A stretch of DNA of 11,321 nt from positions 1 to 11,321 of the forward strand of contig NZ_JBDKWG010000010.1 in NCBI RefSeq assembly GCF_040151475.1, read 5' to 3'. The notes beneath the pieces were generated by a model. That model had not been told where the DNA came from, did no database searches, and was given only the letters and a program-made list of their open reading frames with translations. Both the position numbers and the translations under genes were made by a program. Positions 1-6,774 of the stretch are shown here, piece after piece (positions within the stretch are counted from its first letter, which is position 1; each line of letters begins with the position of its first letter). This DNA comes from CAXBNB01 sp040151475 (GTDB lineage Bacteria; Bacteroidota; Bacteroidia; Cytophagales; Cyclobacteriaceae).

Positions 1-3
1 TAG

Positions 4-206
4 TGGTGTCCGACTAAATTTTAAATACCCTAAAAAAGTACGTTTAAACGAAATGAGAAAAGATTTTTTCGATTTCCTAAAACTACCCCCGCCCCCTGAA
101 GGGGTGATCAAAAAGTCCCCTTTAGGGGATTTAGGCCTGCCTACCGATCAGGCAGGGGTGATTTTGATGAATTTCCTTAGAAGGCAAAATCTTTTCTCGG
201 ACACCA
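4..206. repeat. MITE-like nested inverted-repeat element
   Basis: The block is bounded by a perfect 10-bp inverted repeat, TGGTGTCCGA at 4-13 and TCGGACACCA at 197-206. Inside it is a perfect 13-bp inverted repeat, GAGAAAAGATTTT at 55-67 with its complement at 186-198. The core carries three further hairpins: CCCC-TGAA-GGGG at 93-104, TCCCC-TTTA-GGGGA at 116-129, and CCTGCCT-7 nt-AGGCAGG at 136-156. AGGGGTGAT is repeated directly at 100-108 and 154-162. I see no coding potential. The C/G-rich core differs from the AT-rich surroundings. This architecture fits a non-autonomous transposable element or a palindromic intergenic repeat. I cannot name a family, and no clear target-site duplication is visible; the left flank is only 3 bases long. 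Confidence 0.55.
110..129 (-). terminator. candidate intrinsic terminator downstream of the inositol-phosphate synthase gene
   Basis: Read on the minus strand, the stem TCCCC-TAAA-GGGGA (129 to 116) is followed by CTTTTT, so a GC-rich hairpin plus U-tract lies about 85 bases past the stop codon of the minus-strand gene at 215-1531. It sits inside the repeat element, so termination may be an incidental property of that repeat. Confidence 0.45.
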
Positions 207-214
207 ATAAAAAC

Positions 215-1531
215 TTAATCATAATAATCTAATCCAAGATTGGTGATCAAATCTTCACCTTGCAGATATCTAAGGGTATTTTTCAATTTCATCAACTGAA
301 CAAAGATGTCATGTTGTGGTTTCAGTCCTTTGGCTGCCTGTGGAGATTTTAGGTAGAATGAAAGCCATTCTTGAATACCACCTTTCATTCCTGCTCTTGC
401 TGCAAGGTCTAGAAAAAGTGCTAAGTCTAATACCAATGGAGCTGCTAAAATAGAATCCTTGCAAAGAAAATCTACTTTTATCTGCATTTTATATCCCAGC
501 CATCCACTGATGTCTATATTGTCCCAACCTTCCTTGTCGTCACCTCGTGGTGGATAGTAGTTGATCCTTACTTTATGGTATAAATCTTTGTACAAATCAG
601 GATGTAATTCTGGTTCCAAAATATCTTCCAACACACCAAGCTTGGATACTTCTTTGGTTTTGAAGTTGTCTGGATCGTCTAACACTTCACCGTCTCTATT
701 TCCAAGGATGTTGGTTGAAAACCATCCGTTGATGCCCAGAGATCTTGCTTTTAGACCAGGAGCAAGAATGGTTTTCATTAATGTTTGCCCTGTCTTAAAG
801 TCTTTTCCTGCTATAGGGCTACCAGTTTGCTTGGCTAGTTCTACCATAGCATCTACATCGCAAGATAAATTTGGAGCACCATTAGCATAAGGAATCCCCA
901 TTTTTATAGCGGCATAAGCATAGATCATGCTTGGTGCTATATCAGGATGGTTGTTTCTCAGGCCTTCCTCAAGTTTTTCAATGGAAGAGTGGACTTCACC
1001 TTCTTTGATGTAAATTTCAGTAGATCCACACCATACCATTACTGCCCGGTCGCAACCATTTTCTTCCTTAAAGCGTCTGATGTCTTCTATTACAGCTTCA
1101 GCAAGTTCCATTTTTGTGGCACCTTTTTTTACGTTAGGGCCACTAATGTTTTTGACATATTTTTGATCAAAAACTGCCTTCATTGGTTTGATTTGCTCCA
1201 ACTCATCTTTGATTTGCTCTAACAAATACCTGTCGAGTACTCCTGCATTGACAGCAGCTTCGTAGGCATTGTCTTCGAAAATATCCCATCCTCCCAGTAC
1301 AATATCGTCTAGTCCGGTTAGAGGGATGAAATCTTTGATAAGAGGATTGCGATTATCAGTTCGTTTGCCAAGCCTGATGGTACCCATTTGAGTCAACGAC
1401 CCTATAGGTTTGGCTAGTCCTTTTCTAATGCTGATAACTCCAGCCATAAATGTGGTGGAGACGGCTCCCATACCTGGTGTAATAACGGCCAGTTTACCAG
1501 TTGGAGCCTGGATTTTTGCTTTTGTTGACAT
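215..1531 (-). CDS. ino1: myo-inositol-1-phosphate synthase (inositol-3-phosphate synthase)
   Basis: This 438-residue protein is predicted to convert glucose-6-phosphate to inositol phosphate in the cytoplasm using NAD. Visible motifs are the Rossmann nucleotide-binding loop ITPGMGAVSTTF (17-28), GGWD (80-83), the active-site stretch AGKDFKTGQT (241-250), LGNRDGEVL (276-284), FKTKEVSK (290-297) and KDSILAAPLVLDL (358-370). These match the NAD-binding and catalytic blocks of the family, and the length is typical of bacterial members. The ATG at 1531 gives a complete N-terminus. It starts 24 bp after the stop of the reductase gene, so the two are probably co-transcribed. Product use is inferred from context: the neighbours make a sphingolipid backbone and a PAP2 enzyme could attach an inositol-phosphate head group. 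The enzyme identity is secure; the link to lipid is inference. Confidence 0.95.
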   Translation of the reverse strand: MSTKAKIQAPTGKLAVITPGMGAVSTTFMAGVISIRKGLAKPIGSLTQMGTIRLGKRTDNRNPLIKDFIPLTGLDDIVLGGWDIFEDNAYEAAVNAGVLDRYLLEQIKDELEQIKPMKAVFDQKYVKNISGPNVKKGATKMELAEAVIEDIRRFKEENGCDRAVMVWCGSTEIYIKEGEVHSSIEKLEEGLRNNHPDIAPSMIYAYAAIKMGIPYANGAPNLSCDVDAMVELAKQTGSPIAGKDFKTGQTLMKTILAPGLKARSLGINGWFSTNILGNRDGEVLDDPDNFKTKEVSKLGVLEDILEPELHPDLYKDLYHKVRINYYPPRGDDKEGWDNIDISGWLGYKMQIKVDFLCKDSILAAPLVLDLALFLDLAARAGMKGGIQEWLSFYLKSPQAAKGLKPQHDIFVQLMKLKNTLRYLQGEDLITNLGLDYYD

Positions 1532-1555
1532 TTAAAATTTAGTTTATTTATTTAC

Positions 1556-2557
1556 TTATAACCATTTTTCATTTTTATACCATTTTATAGTTTCTTCTAT
1601 ACCTTTATCTAGAGAGTACTGAGCTTTAAAGTCAGTATCTGTGTAAAATGAGCTGGCATCACATAGCCAATTGCTGCATTTCAATTCATTTATTTTATCA
1701 ATGTTGAGTGGTGATGGCTTCTTGGTGAGTTTTCCCGCATTTTCGGATAAAAATGCTACTATGTTCACCAAAAACATTGGCAGTTTAATTACAAACGTTT
1801 TTTTATCCATCAAAAACTTAATACGTTCACTAAAAATAACATTAGTGTACTTCTGATTGTCTGAAATAAAATATGTTTTTTGCTGCACTTGACTCGTCGT
1901 TGCTCTAATGACCGCAGAGGCTAAATCCTTCACATATATAAATGACAAATATTGCAAGTTGTCCCCTATATAGACTTCAAGTTTATTGCTTATTAATTTA
2001 AAGAAGCTAAACATGTCTGCATCTCTTGGGCCAAAAACGGCAGGTGGGCGCATGATGACGTAAGGAAAGTTTGTAAGCCCTTTTAGGTACTCCTCTGTTT
2101 TTAATTTACTCCTGCCATATTCTGTAACCGGCATAGGAGGATCGAGTAAACTTATAGGAGTATCGGTATTGTGTTGGCCAGGCCCTGATGCTGCTAAACT
2201 GCTGATGAAAACAAACTTCGTAAGTTTATGACCGGAATTTATAATGGCTTCAACAAGGTTTTTACTGTACTCAAAATTTACCTTGTTGTAATCCTTGTCA
2301 GACAGAACTTTTGTTACTCCTGCATTATGAATTACATAATCCAATGATCCGTTCTTTTCTTTGAATGTTTTGAGCTGTTCAGCTAGTTTTTCGCAGTTAG
2401 AAAAGTCTATTTCAATAAAGTTTATTCTTGGATCTTTGAGGTATTTTAGATTGCTGGTTTTTCTAACAGCAGCAAAAACCTTCAATCCCTCTTCAAGTGC
2501 TTTTTCTACAATAAATCCTCCTATAAATCCACTGGCTCCAGTTATCAGTATATTCAT
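1556..2557 (-). CDS. NAD(P)-dependent epimerase-family (extended SDR) reductase, candidate ceramide/3-ketosphinganine reductase
   Basis: The predicted protein has 333 residues and an extended short-chain dehydrogenase fold. It shows the N-terminal dinucleotide motif GASGFIGG (7-14), HNAG (77-80), a catalytic Ser near 119-120 (FISSLAASG), the YxxxK pair Y147/K151 (EYGRSK) and RPPAVFGPRD (170-179), so the catalytic residues are intact. I chose the ATG at 2557 because it begins directly with MNILITG; an upstream in-frame ATG at 2593 would add 12 unlikely residues and lies in the stem of the hairpin at 2586-2625. In Caulobacter an epimerase-like SDR, CerR, performs the reduction step of ceramide synthesis next to spt. 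The same role is inferred here from position between SPT and inositol-phosphate synthase. A nucleotide-sugar or other sterol/flavonoid-like SDR substrate cannot be excluded by sequence alone. Confidence 0.8.
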   Translation of the reverse strand: MNILITGASGFIGGFIVEKALEEGLKVFAAVRKTSNLKYLKDPRINFIEIDFSNCEKLAEQLKTFKEKNGSLDYVIHNAGVTKVLSDKDYNKVNFEYSKNLVEAIINSGHKLTKFVFISSLAASGPGQHNTDTPISLLDPPMPVTEYGRSKLKTEEYLKGLTNFPYVIMRPPAVFGPRDADMFSFFKLISNKLEVYIGDNLQYLSFIYVKDLASAVIRATTSQVQQKTYFISDNQKYTNVIFSERIKFLMDKKTFVIKLPMFLVNIVAFLSENAGKLTKKPSPLNIDKINELKCSNWLCDASSFYTDTDFKAQYSLDKGIEETIKWYKNEKWL

Positions 2558-2585
2558 AGTTTGTGGGAAGGGTGGATGAAATGAG

Positions 2586-2625
2586 GTAAACAATAAAGCC
2601 TGATACTACAGGCTTTATTGTTTAC
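2586..2625 (-). terminator. perfect 17-bp hairpin between SPT and reductase genes
   Basis: GTAAACAATAAAGCCTG (2586-2602) and its exact reverse complement (2609-2625) flank a 6-base loop. The hairpin starts 19 bases past the SPT stop codon. In either orientation the distal arm is T-rich (GGCTTTATTGTTT), so it can act as an intrinsic terminator or a partial attenuator. It lies only 28 bases upstream of the reductase start codon, leaving little room for a separate promoter downstream of it. Confidence 0.7.
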
Positions 2626-2643
2626 GGATATGTCTTTTTATTG

Positions 2644-3882
2644 TTAAATTTTATTTTGAACCAAGTCGGAATGATTGACTGTTGAGCCATTGTGATATCT
2701 TTCTAATCCTACAATGTCTCTGGCTTTTTGTAGTTTCTCGAATGCATAATCTATTTGATCATGCGAGTGCGTGGACATCAATGAGAATCTAAGAAGAGAC
2801 GAATCACTTTTTACGGCTGGTGAAATAACAGGGTTTACAAATATTCCTTCTTCAAAGAGTACTTTTGTGATTTCAAAAGTTTTTTGGTCATTGCGTATAT
2901 AAATTGGGATAATCGGAGATTCTGCTTCTCCAATGTCAAAACCTAGTTGCCTAAGGCTTGTCATTGCATAGTTTGTGTTGTCCCAAAGTCTCTCAATTAT
3001 TTGAGGCTCTGTTTTTATGATTTCCAAAGCAGCCAATGCACTTGCAGCAGAAGCTGGAGGAATGCTGGCACTAAACATTAATGATCTGGCATTGTGTTTC
3101 ATGAACTCAATAGCTGTTCTATCTCCTACGACAAATCCACCAAGTGAAGCTAAAGATTTACTAAATGTACCAACTATAAAATCTACGTCACCAACCAACC
3201 CGAAATGAGAAGCTGTACCAGATCCTTTTTCTCCAATTACACCTACAGCATGAGCATCATCTATTATGGTTGTTGCGCCATATTTCTTAGCGATTTTTAC
3301 CATATCCGGAAGGTTGACTATGTCTCCTTCCATACTAAAGATACCATCTACTACTATAAGTTTAATGCTGTCTGAGGGAAGGGACGCAAGTTGTCTCTCC
3401 AAAGAGTCCATGTCATTGTGCTTGAACTTAATCACTTTTGAGAAAGACAATCTGCTGCCGTCTATGATAGAAGCATGATCCAATTCATCAATGAGGATAT
3501 AGTCATTTCGTCCTGAAAGACATGAAATTACTCCAAGATTTGCCTGAAAACCTGTACTAAAAACCAGTGCGGCTTCTTTTCCAAAAAATTCTGCAAGGTT
3601 TTCTTCCAACTGTACATGGAGATCCAGGGTTCCATTTAGAAATCTTGATCCTGCACACCCGGTTCCATATTTATCAACAGCAATCTTTGCTGCTTCTTTC
3701 ACTTTTGGATGATTGGTAAGACCCAGGTAGCTGTTTGAACCAAACATTAGTATTTTTCTACCATCAATGTCCACCTCCGTGTCTTGATTTGATCCTATTT
3801 CTCTAAAATAAGGATAAAGTCCACGGGCCTTAATTTCTCCTGCTAGGGTAAATTTTGAAATTCGCTCTTTTAAAACATTCAT
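2644..3882 (-). CDS. spt: serine palmitoyltransferase (alpha-oxoamine synthase family, PLP-dependent)
   Basis: This 412-residue fold-type I PLP enzyme is predicted to condense L-serine with a long-chain acyl thioester to give 3-ketosphinganine in the cytoplasm, the committed step of sphingolipid synthesis. H136 (LDHAS) would stack on the PLP ring, D208 and H211 (DDAHAVG) hold the cofactor, and K242 (GTFSKSLASLGG) is the Schiff-base lysine. The spacings 136/211/242 equal those of the characterised Sphingomonas SPT (159/234/265). GTGCAGSRFLNG (73-84) is the usual family motif. The C-terminal block SPAVKSDSSLLRFSLMSTHS is closer to SPT than to 2-amino-3-ketobutyrate CoA ligase, whose equivalent usually reads close to RTQMSAAHT. 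An AONS/KBL relative remains the alternative. The neighbouring acyltransferase, reductase and inositol genes favour SPT. A promoter-like box lies 83-90 bases upstream. Confidence 0.9.
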   Translation of the reverse strand: MNVLKERISKFTLAGEIKARGLYPYFREIGSNQDTEVDIDGRKILMFGSNSYLGLTNHPKVKEAAKIAVDKYGTGCAGSRFLNGTLDLHVQLEENLAEFFGKEAALVFSTGFQANLGVISCLSGRNDYILIDELDHASIIDGSRLSFSKVIKFKHNDMDSLERQLASLPSDSIKLIVVDGIFSMEGDIVNLPDMVKIAKKYGATTIIDDAHAVGVIGEKGSGTASHFGLVGDVDFIVGTFSKSLASLGGFVVGDRTAIEFMKHNARSLMFSASIPPASAASALAALEIIKTEPQIIERLWDNTNYAMTSLRQLGFDIGEAESPIIPIYIRNDQKTFEITKVLFEEGIFVNPVISPAVKSDSSLLRFSLMSTHSHDQIDYAFEKLQKARDIVGLERYHNGSTVNHSDLVQNKI

Positions 3883-3964
3883 TAAGGATTCGTTTTTTTT
3901 CTAAAAGAAGGCCTAATTATCTGTGAAAATAGGCATTTATATCCTACTATTTATTAAAATGAAG

Positions 3965-3997
3965 CAAATTTAATGCTTTATTCCAAATTATTCACAA
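3965..3997 (-). promoter_or_regulatory. candidate Bacteroidota promoter for the SPT gene
   Basis: On the minus strand TAAATTTG (3972 to 3965) matches the Bacteroidota -7 consensus TAnnTTTG. A TTG (3997 to 3995) lies 22 bases upstream as a possible -33 element. The start codon at 3882 is about 80 bases downstream. In AT-rich DNA such matches also occur by chance. Confidence 0.4.
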
Positions 3998-4045
3998 TAA
4001 AAAACCTTCGTCTTTTTAATTACAATGACTGCCTCATAAAATTTA

Positions 4046-5167
4046 TTAAACAGTTTTTTTATATAGTCTATGCTTCTTATAAACCTTTCCATTGATGTTT
4101 ATAAGTGCTTTATTCATAGCCGGGTTGTTCTCCAAAATCCATGAAGCTTCACCAAATTCCATTTTTTTGTTTTTTGCTTCTTCAAAAGCCTTTATGTAAA
4201 AATAGGCATCAATACCTAGTCTCCTATACTCCTCCAAAACCCCTAAAGTAACAATTCTAACTCTATCAATTTTGCTTTTATAATAAAGAAGTTTAAAAAT
4301 TCCTAGTGGTAACAACCTTCCCTTTTTTAATTTTTTAAGGGGAATGTTCATATCAGGTACGGTTAGTGAAAAACCAACCAATTTCCCGGATTTTTCTGCC
4401 ACAAGCAAAAAATCCGGATCTACAATAGATTTCATGTCTTTAGCAGCATGCCTGAATTCTTCAATAGTCATAGGTACAAAGCCCCAATTTTTTTCCCAGG
4501 CAGCATTATAGACTTCAAAGATATTGTCAATTTCTTCTTTAAAATTTTTAAGATTTACCTTTCTGATATTGATACCTTTTGAATTTAGCCTCTCAAGAAC
4601 TTTGCCAGATAATCTCATTAGCTTTTCTGGAACATCCTCTGTGTTGATTTTATATGAAAGCAAATCCATTTCGGATTTAAATCCATATTTTTCTATAAAA
4701 TCCACATAATAGGGCTTGTTGTAAGTCATCATTACTGTGGGAGGAGTGTCAAATCCCTCTATCAATACTCCACAAGTTTCGTTTGTAGAGTAGTTGGTAG
4801 GTCCCATGATAGACTGGAGGTCATTGCCTTTCACCCAATCGACAGTAGTTTCTAATAATTTTTCAGCAACATTATAGTCTTCAACAACATCGAAGAAACC
4901 AAAATATCCGGTTTGATCACCAGTGTATTTGATATAATTGTTGTTTTTTATGGCTGCAATTCTTCCTGCGATAGTACCTTCTTTGTAGGCGAGAAAAAAG
5001 TCAGCTGTAGAATGGTTGAAAAAAGGATGTTTGTTTTTATTTAATAAATCCTTTTGCGCCAAATAGAGTTCAGGCACATAATTGTCATCGTCTGAATACA
5101 AAAGATGAGGGAAATCAATGAAGTCCTTCAATTCCTTTTTACTCTCTACCTTTCTGACCTCTATCAT
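4046..5167 (-). CDS. GNAT-fold N-acyltransferase, candidate bacterial ceramide synthase (bCerS-like)
   Basis: This is a 373-residue soluble protein with no signal peptide or membrane segment. The C-terminal part has a GNAT acyl-CoA-binding motif: IVTLGVLEEYRRLGIDAYFY (305-324), where EEYRRLGI is the R/Q-x-x-G-x-G/A-like pyrophosphate loop, followed by GEASWILENNPAMNKALI (339-356) and a tail of YKKHRLYKK. The N-terminal half (for example MGPTNYSTNETCGVLIEGF, 121-139) is conserved-looking but I do not recognise it as a separate domain. In Caulobacter a GNAT-fold protein, bCerS, N-acylates the sphingoid base. Proximity to SPT and to an SDR reductase suggests the same role. This is inference from family fold and context. 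A different amine acyltransferase is possible. The gene is divergent from the PAP2 gene and separated from SPT by 163 bp, so SPT may have its own promoter. Confidence 0.75.
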   Translation of the reverse strand: MIEVRKVESKKELKDFIDFPHLLYSDDDNYVPELYLAQKDLLNKNKHPFFNHSTADFFLAYKEGTIAGRIAAIKNNNYIKYTGDQTGYFGFFDVVEDYNVAEKLLETTVDWVKGNDLQSIMGPTNYSTNETCGVLIEGFDTPPTVMMTYNKPYYVDFIEKYGFKSEMDLLSYKINTEDVPEKLMRLSGKVLERLNSKGINIRKVNLKNFKEEIDNIFEVYNAAWEKNWGFVPMTIEEFRHAAKDMKSIVDPDFLLVAEKSGKLVGFSLTVPDMNIPLKKLKKGRLLPLGIFKLLYYKSKIDRVRIVTLGVLEEYRRLGIDAYFYIKAFEEAKNKKMEFGEASWILENNPAMNKALININGKVYKKHRLYKKTV

Positions 5168-5210
5168 TAAGTAATGGCTGGTTTCAATTAAATTTTAACT
5201 ACAAAGTTTG

Positions 5211-5218
5211 CAAAGATA
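5211..5218 (-). promoter_or_regulatory. candidate -7 promoter box for the GNAT gene
   Basis: On the minus strand TATCTTTG (5218 to 5211) is an exact TAnnTTTG match, followed by CAAACTTTG. It lies 43 bases upstream of the start codon at 5167, which implies a leader of about 35-40 bases. I see no good TTG at the usual -33 distance. Confidence 0.5.
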
Positions 5219-5313
5219 TATTTTACTCAACTTTAATCATATTTTATTGAATTTTATTCGATAAAAGCCCTTCAATTATGTTGGAATAAATGCCGTCATT
5301 ACATCCTGTTTTA

Positions 5314-5321
5314 TAGTTTTG
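5314..5321 (+). promoter_or_regulatory. candidate -7 promoter box for the PAP2 gene
   Basis: TAGTTTTG matches TAnnTTTG exactly and ends 17 bases before the ATG at 5339. This would give a very short leader. No convincing -33 TTG is seen. Together with the box at 5211-5218 it makes the 171-bp gap a divergent promoter region. Confidence 0.4.
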
Positions 5322-5338
5322 CAACTTGAATTCAAAGT

Positions 5339-6280
5339 ATGGAAAAGGGACTTAATAAAGCAGGCTTTTATAAGTTTGATCTGGGAGTAGTAGTATGGGC
5401 AACAATACTATCGGCTATCTATTTATTGATTGAAGTGTATGTTACAGGATATAGGCCTGATCATCTTGGCTTTTTAGTGTTTTATCTTGTGGGATTTTTC
5501 GCTCATCCTTCTTCTCGCAAGTTTGTGTTGGGGTTTTCGTTTTTCTTTGTTTACGCAATCATTTTCGATTCAATGAAGGGGTATCCCAATTACCTGTTTT
5601 CGGATGTGAGAATAGAAGAACCCTACATGTTGGAAAAACTTTTGTTTGGGATAGATACTGCTATGGGCAGAGTCACACCTAATGAATATTTCCTGGCACA
5701 TAGTAGTACTTTTCTGGATGTGATGAGTGGGTCTTTTTATATCAATTGGATGCCTATACCACTAGGTTTTGGGATATATCTGTGGGTTACCGACAAGCGT
5801 ATTTTTATTCATTTTTCAGTTGCATTTTTTACTGTAAATATTTTGGGATGGATTATTTATTATACCTATCCGGCTGCTCCGCCATGGTATGTCCAGGTGC
5901 ATGGCTTTGAAGAGCATTTTGATATTCCCGGAGGAGTGGCAGGTTTGGTTAAGTTTGACGATTTTTTTGGTATAACACTGTTTCAGGATTTGTATTCCAA
6001 AGGATCAAATGTGTTTGCAGCTATGCCGTCATTGCATAGTGCCTATCCTGTGGTGGTCTTTTTTTATGGAATTAAAAAACGAGTGCATTGGCTTGTTTCC
6101 ATGTTCTTTGGAATCTTTGTAGTGGGTATTTGGTTTGCAGCAATTTATACCTCACATCACTATACCATTGATGTAATTGCCGGAGCTTCTTGTTCTATTG
6201 CCGGAATCTTTATATTCGAAAAGTTTTTAACGAAGGGGAGGTCAGGTCAGATTTTAGAGAGATTAGTTGATAAAGTTTAA
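5339..6280 (+). CDS. Aur1-like PAP2-superfamily membrane phosphotransferase, candidate inositol-phosphorylceramide synthase
   Basis: This 313-residue protein is strongly hydrophobic with about six predicted membrane segments (near 14-34, 43-54, 61-76, 138-150, 155-176 and 236-290, the last stretch containing more than one). It carries the lipid phosphatase/phosphotransferase signature of the Aur1 branch: YPAAPPWY (177-184), AAMPSLHSAYP (227-237) and TSHHYTIDV (271-279). The likely catalytic triad is H233, H274 and D278, with spacing close to that of fungal Aur1. Aur1 moves inositol phosphate from phosphatidylinositol to ceramide. The adjacent inositol-phosphate synthase and sphingoid genes make that reaction the best guess here, at the cytoplasmic membrane. 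A PAP2 phosphatase acting on a lipid phosphate is the main alternative. The family is secure; the substrate is inferred. Confidence 0.8.
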   Translation: MEKGLNKAGFYKFDLGVVVWATILSAIYLLIEVYVTGYRPDHLGFLVFYLVGFFAHPSSRKFVLGFSFFFVYAIIFDSMKGYPNYLFSDVRIEEPYMLEKLLFGIDTAMGRVTPNEYFLAHSSTFLDVMSGSFYINWMPIPLGFGIYLWVTDKRIFIHFSVAFFTVNILGWIIYYTYPAAPPWYVQVHGFEEHFDIPGGVAGLVKFDDFFGITLFQDLYSKGSNVFAAMPSLHSAYPVVVFFYGIKKRVHWLVSMFFGIFVVGIWFAAIYTSHHYTIDVIAGASCSIAGIFIFEKFLTKGRSGQILERLVDKV

Positions 6281-6489
6281 AAGCTGTCAAGAATTTGCTA
6301 ATGAGATTTGAGAAATGCAATAGTTTTCTTAAACAGTCTATTTGTTTTCTGGTCAATGGTTTCCGGATCTAACTTTTTATCACTTGGTATTATTTAAAAT
6401 AGTCAGGACATATTTGAAGAAACTAAAACTTCAAACTATATACTTGTTTACGGGTATCCCGAAGATGTCACTGCTTTTTAGGCTTACTA
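6281..6489. other. intergenic stretch, no gene recognised
   Basis: Stops occur in all frames and I recognise no gene. The only structure is a small palindrome CGGGTATCCCG (6451-6461), a 10-base direct repeat CTATATACTT (6436-6445 and 6511-6520), and an inverted 9-mer ATCCCGAAG (6456-6464) with its complement at 6518-6526. No clear terminator follows the PAP2 gene. Confidence 0.5.
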
Positions 6490-6669
6490 TTGAGTGACGG
6501 TACCAATGGACTATATACTTCGGGATTGGTAAAAGCCATGAGAGTTCCGGGCCTTACCATAGAAGAAGTTTTCAAACAGGTAAGGATAAATGTTTTGAAA
6601 AAGTCGGAACAGAAGCAAAATCCCTGGGAAAATTCATCGCTGGTAGGTGACTTTTATTTTAGAAAATAG
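6490..6669 (+). pseudogene. C-terminal remnant of a caspase-like protease (peptidase C14)
   Basis: Reading 6490-6669 gives a 59-residue open stretch ending in TAG with no usable start. It contains SDGTNGLYTSGLVKAMRVP, then GLTIEEVFKQVR, and ends with NPWENSSLVGDFYFRK. This order (NGLYT...PGL-IE-VFK-VR...PWE-SSL-GDFYF) is the recognisable C-terminal block of bacterial caspase-family proteins. The catalytic His and Cys regions, normally upstream, are absent, and the preceding sequence is broken by stops in every frame. It is therefore a decayed fragment rather than a functional gene. Assignment rests on motif memory, not on an alignment. Confidence 0.65.
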
Positions 6670-6774
6670 ACCTGTAGTTATTAGAATTACTTCTGAATCA
6701 ATTTTTTGCTTCCAAAAAGATGTCTTCACCCATTATTTGATTTACTTAGCTATATGCTATTCTAGCACGAATTT

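Noticed and set aside
561..1222. Plus-strand open frames opposite the inositol-phosphate synthase gene.
   Set aside because: Both are shadows of a highly conserved enzyme on the minus strand and resemble no protein I know.
2558..2593. Longer start for the reductase gene at 2593.
   Set aside because: The extra 12 residues precede a clean MNILITGASG start and their codons begin inside the hairpin stem.
2644..3882. 2-amino-3-ketobutyrate CoA ligase or AONS instead of SPT.
   Set aside because: The core motifs are shared by all members, but the C-terminal RFSLMSTHS block and the sphingolipid-type neighbourhood favour SPT.
3998..4020. Possible terminator after the acyltransferase gene (AAAAA...TTTTT around CCTTCGTC).
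   Set aside because: Only A/T pairs would form the stem, so it is too weak to call.
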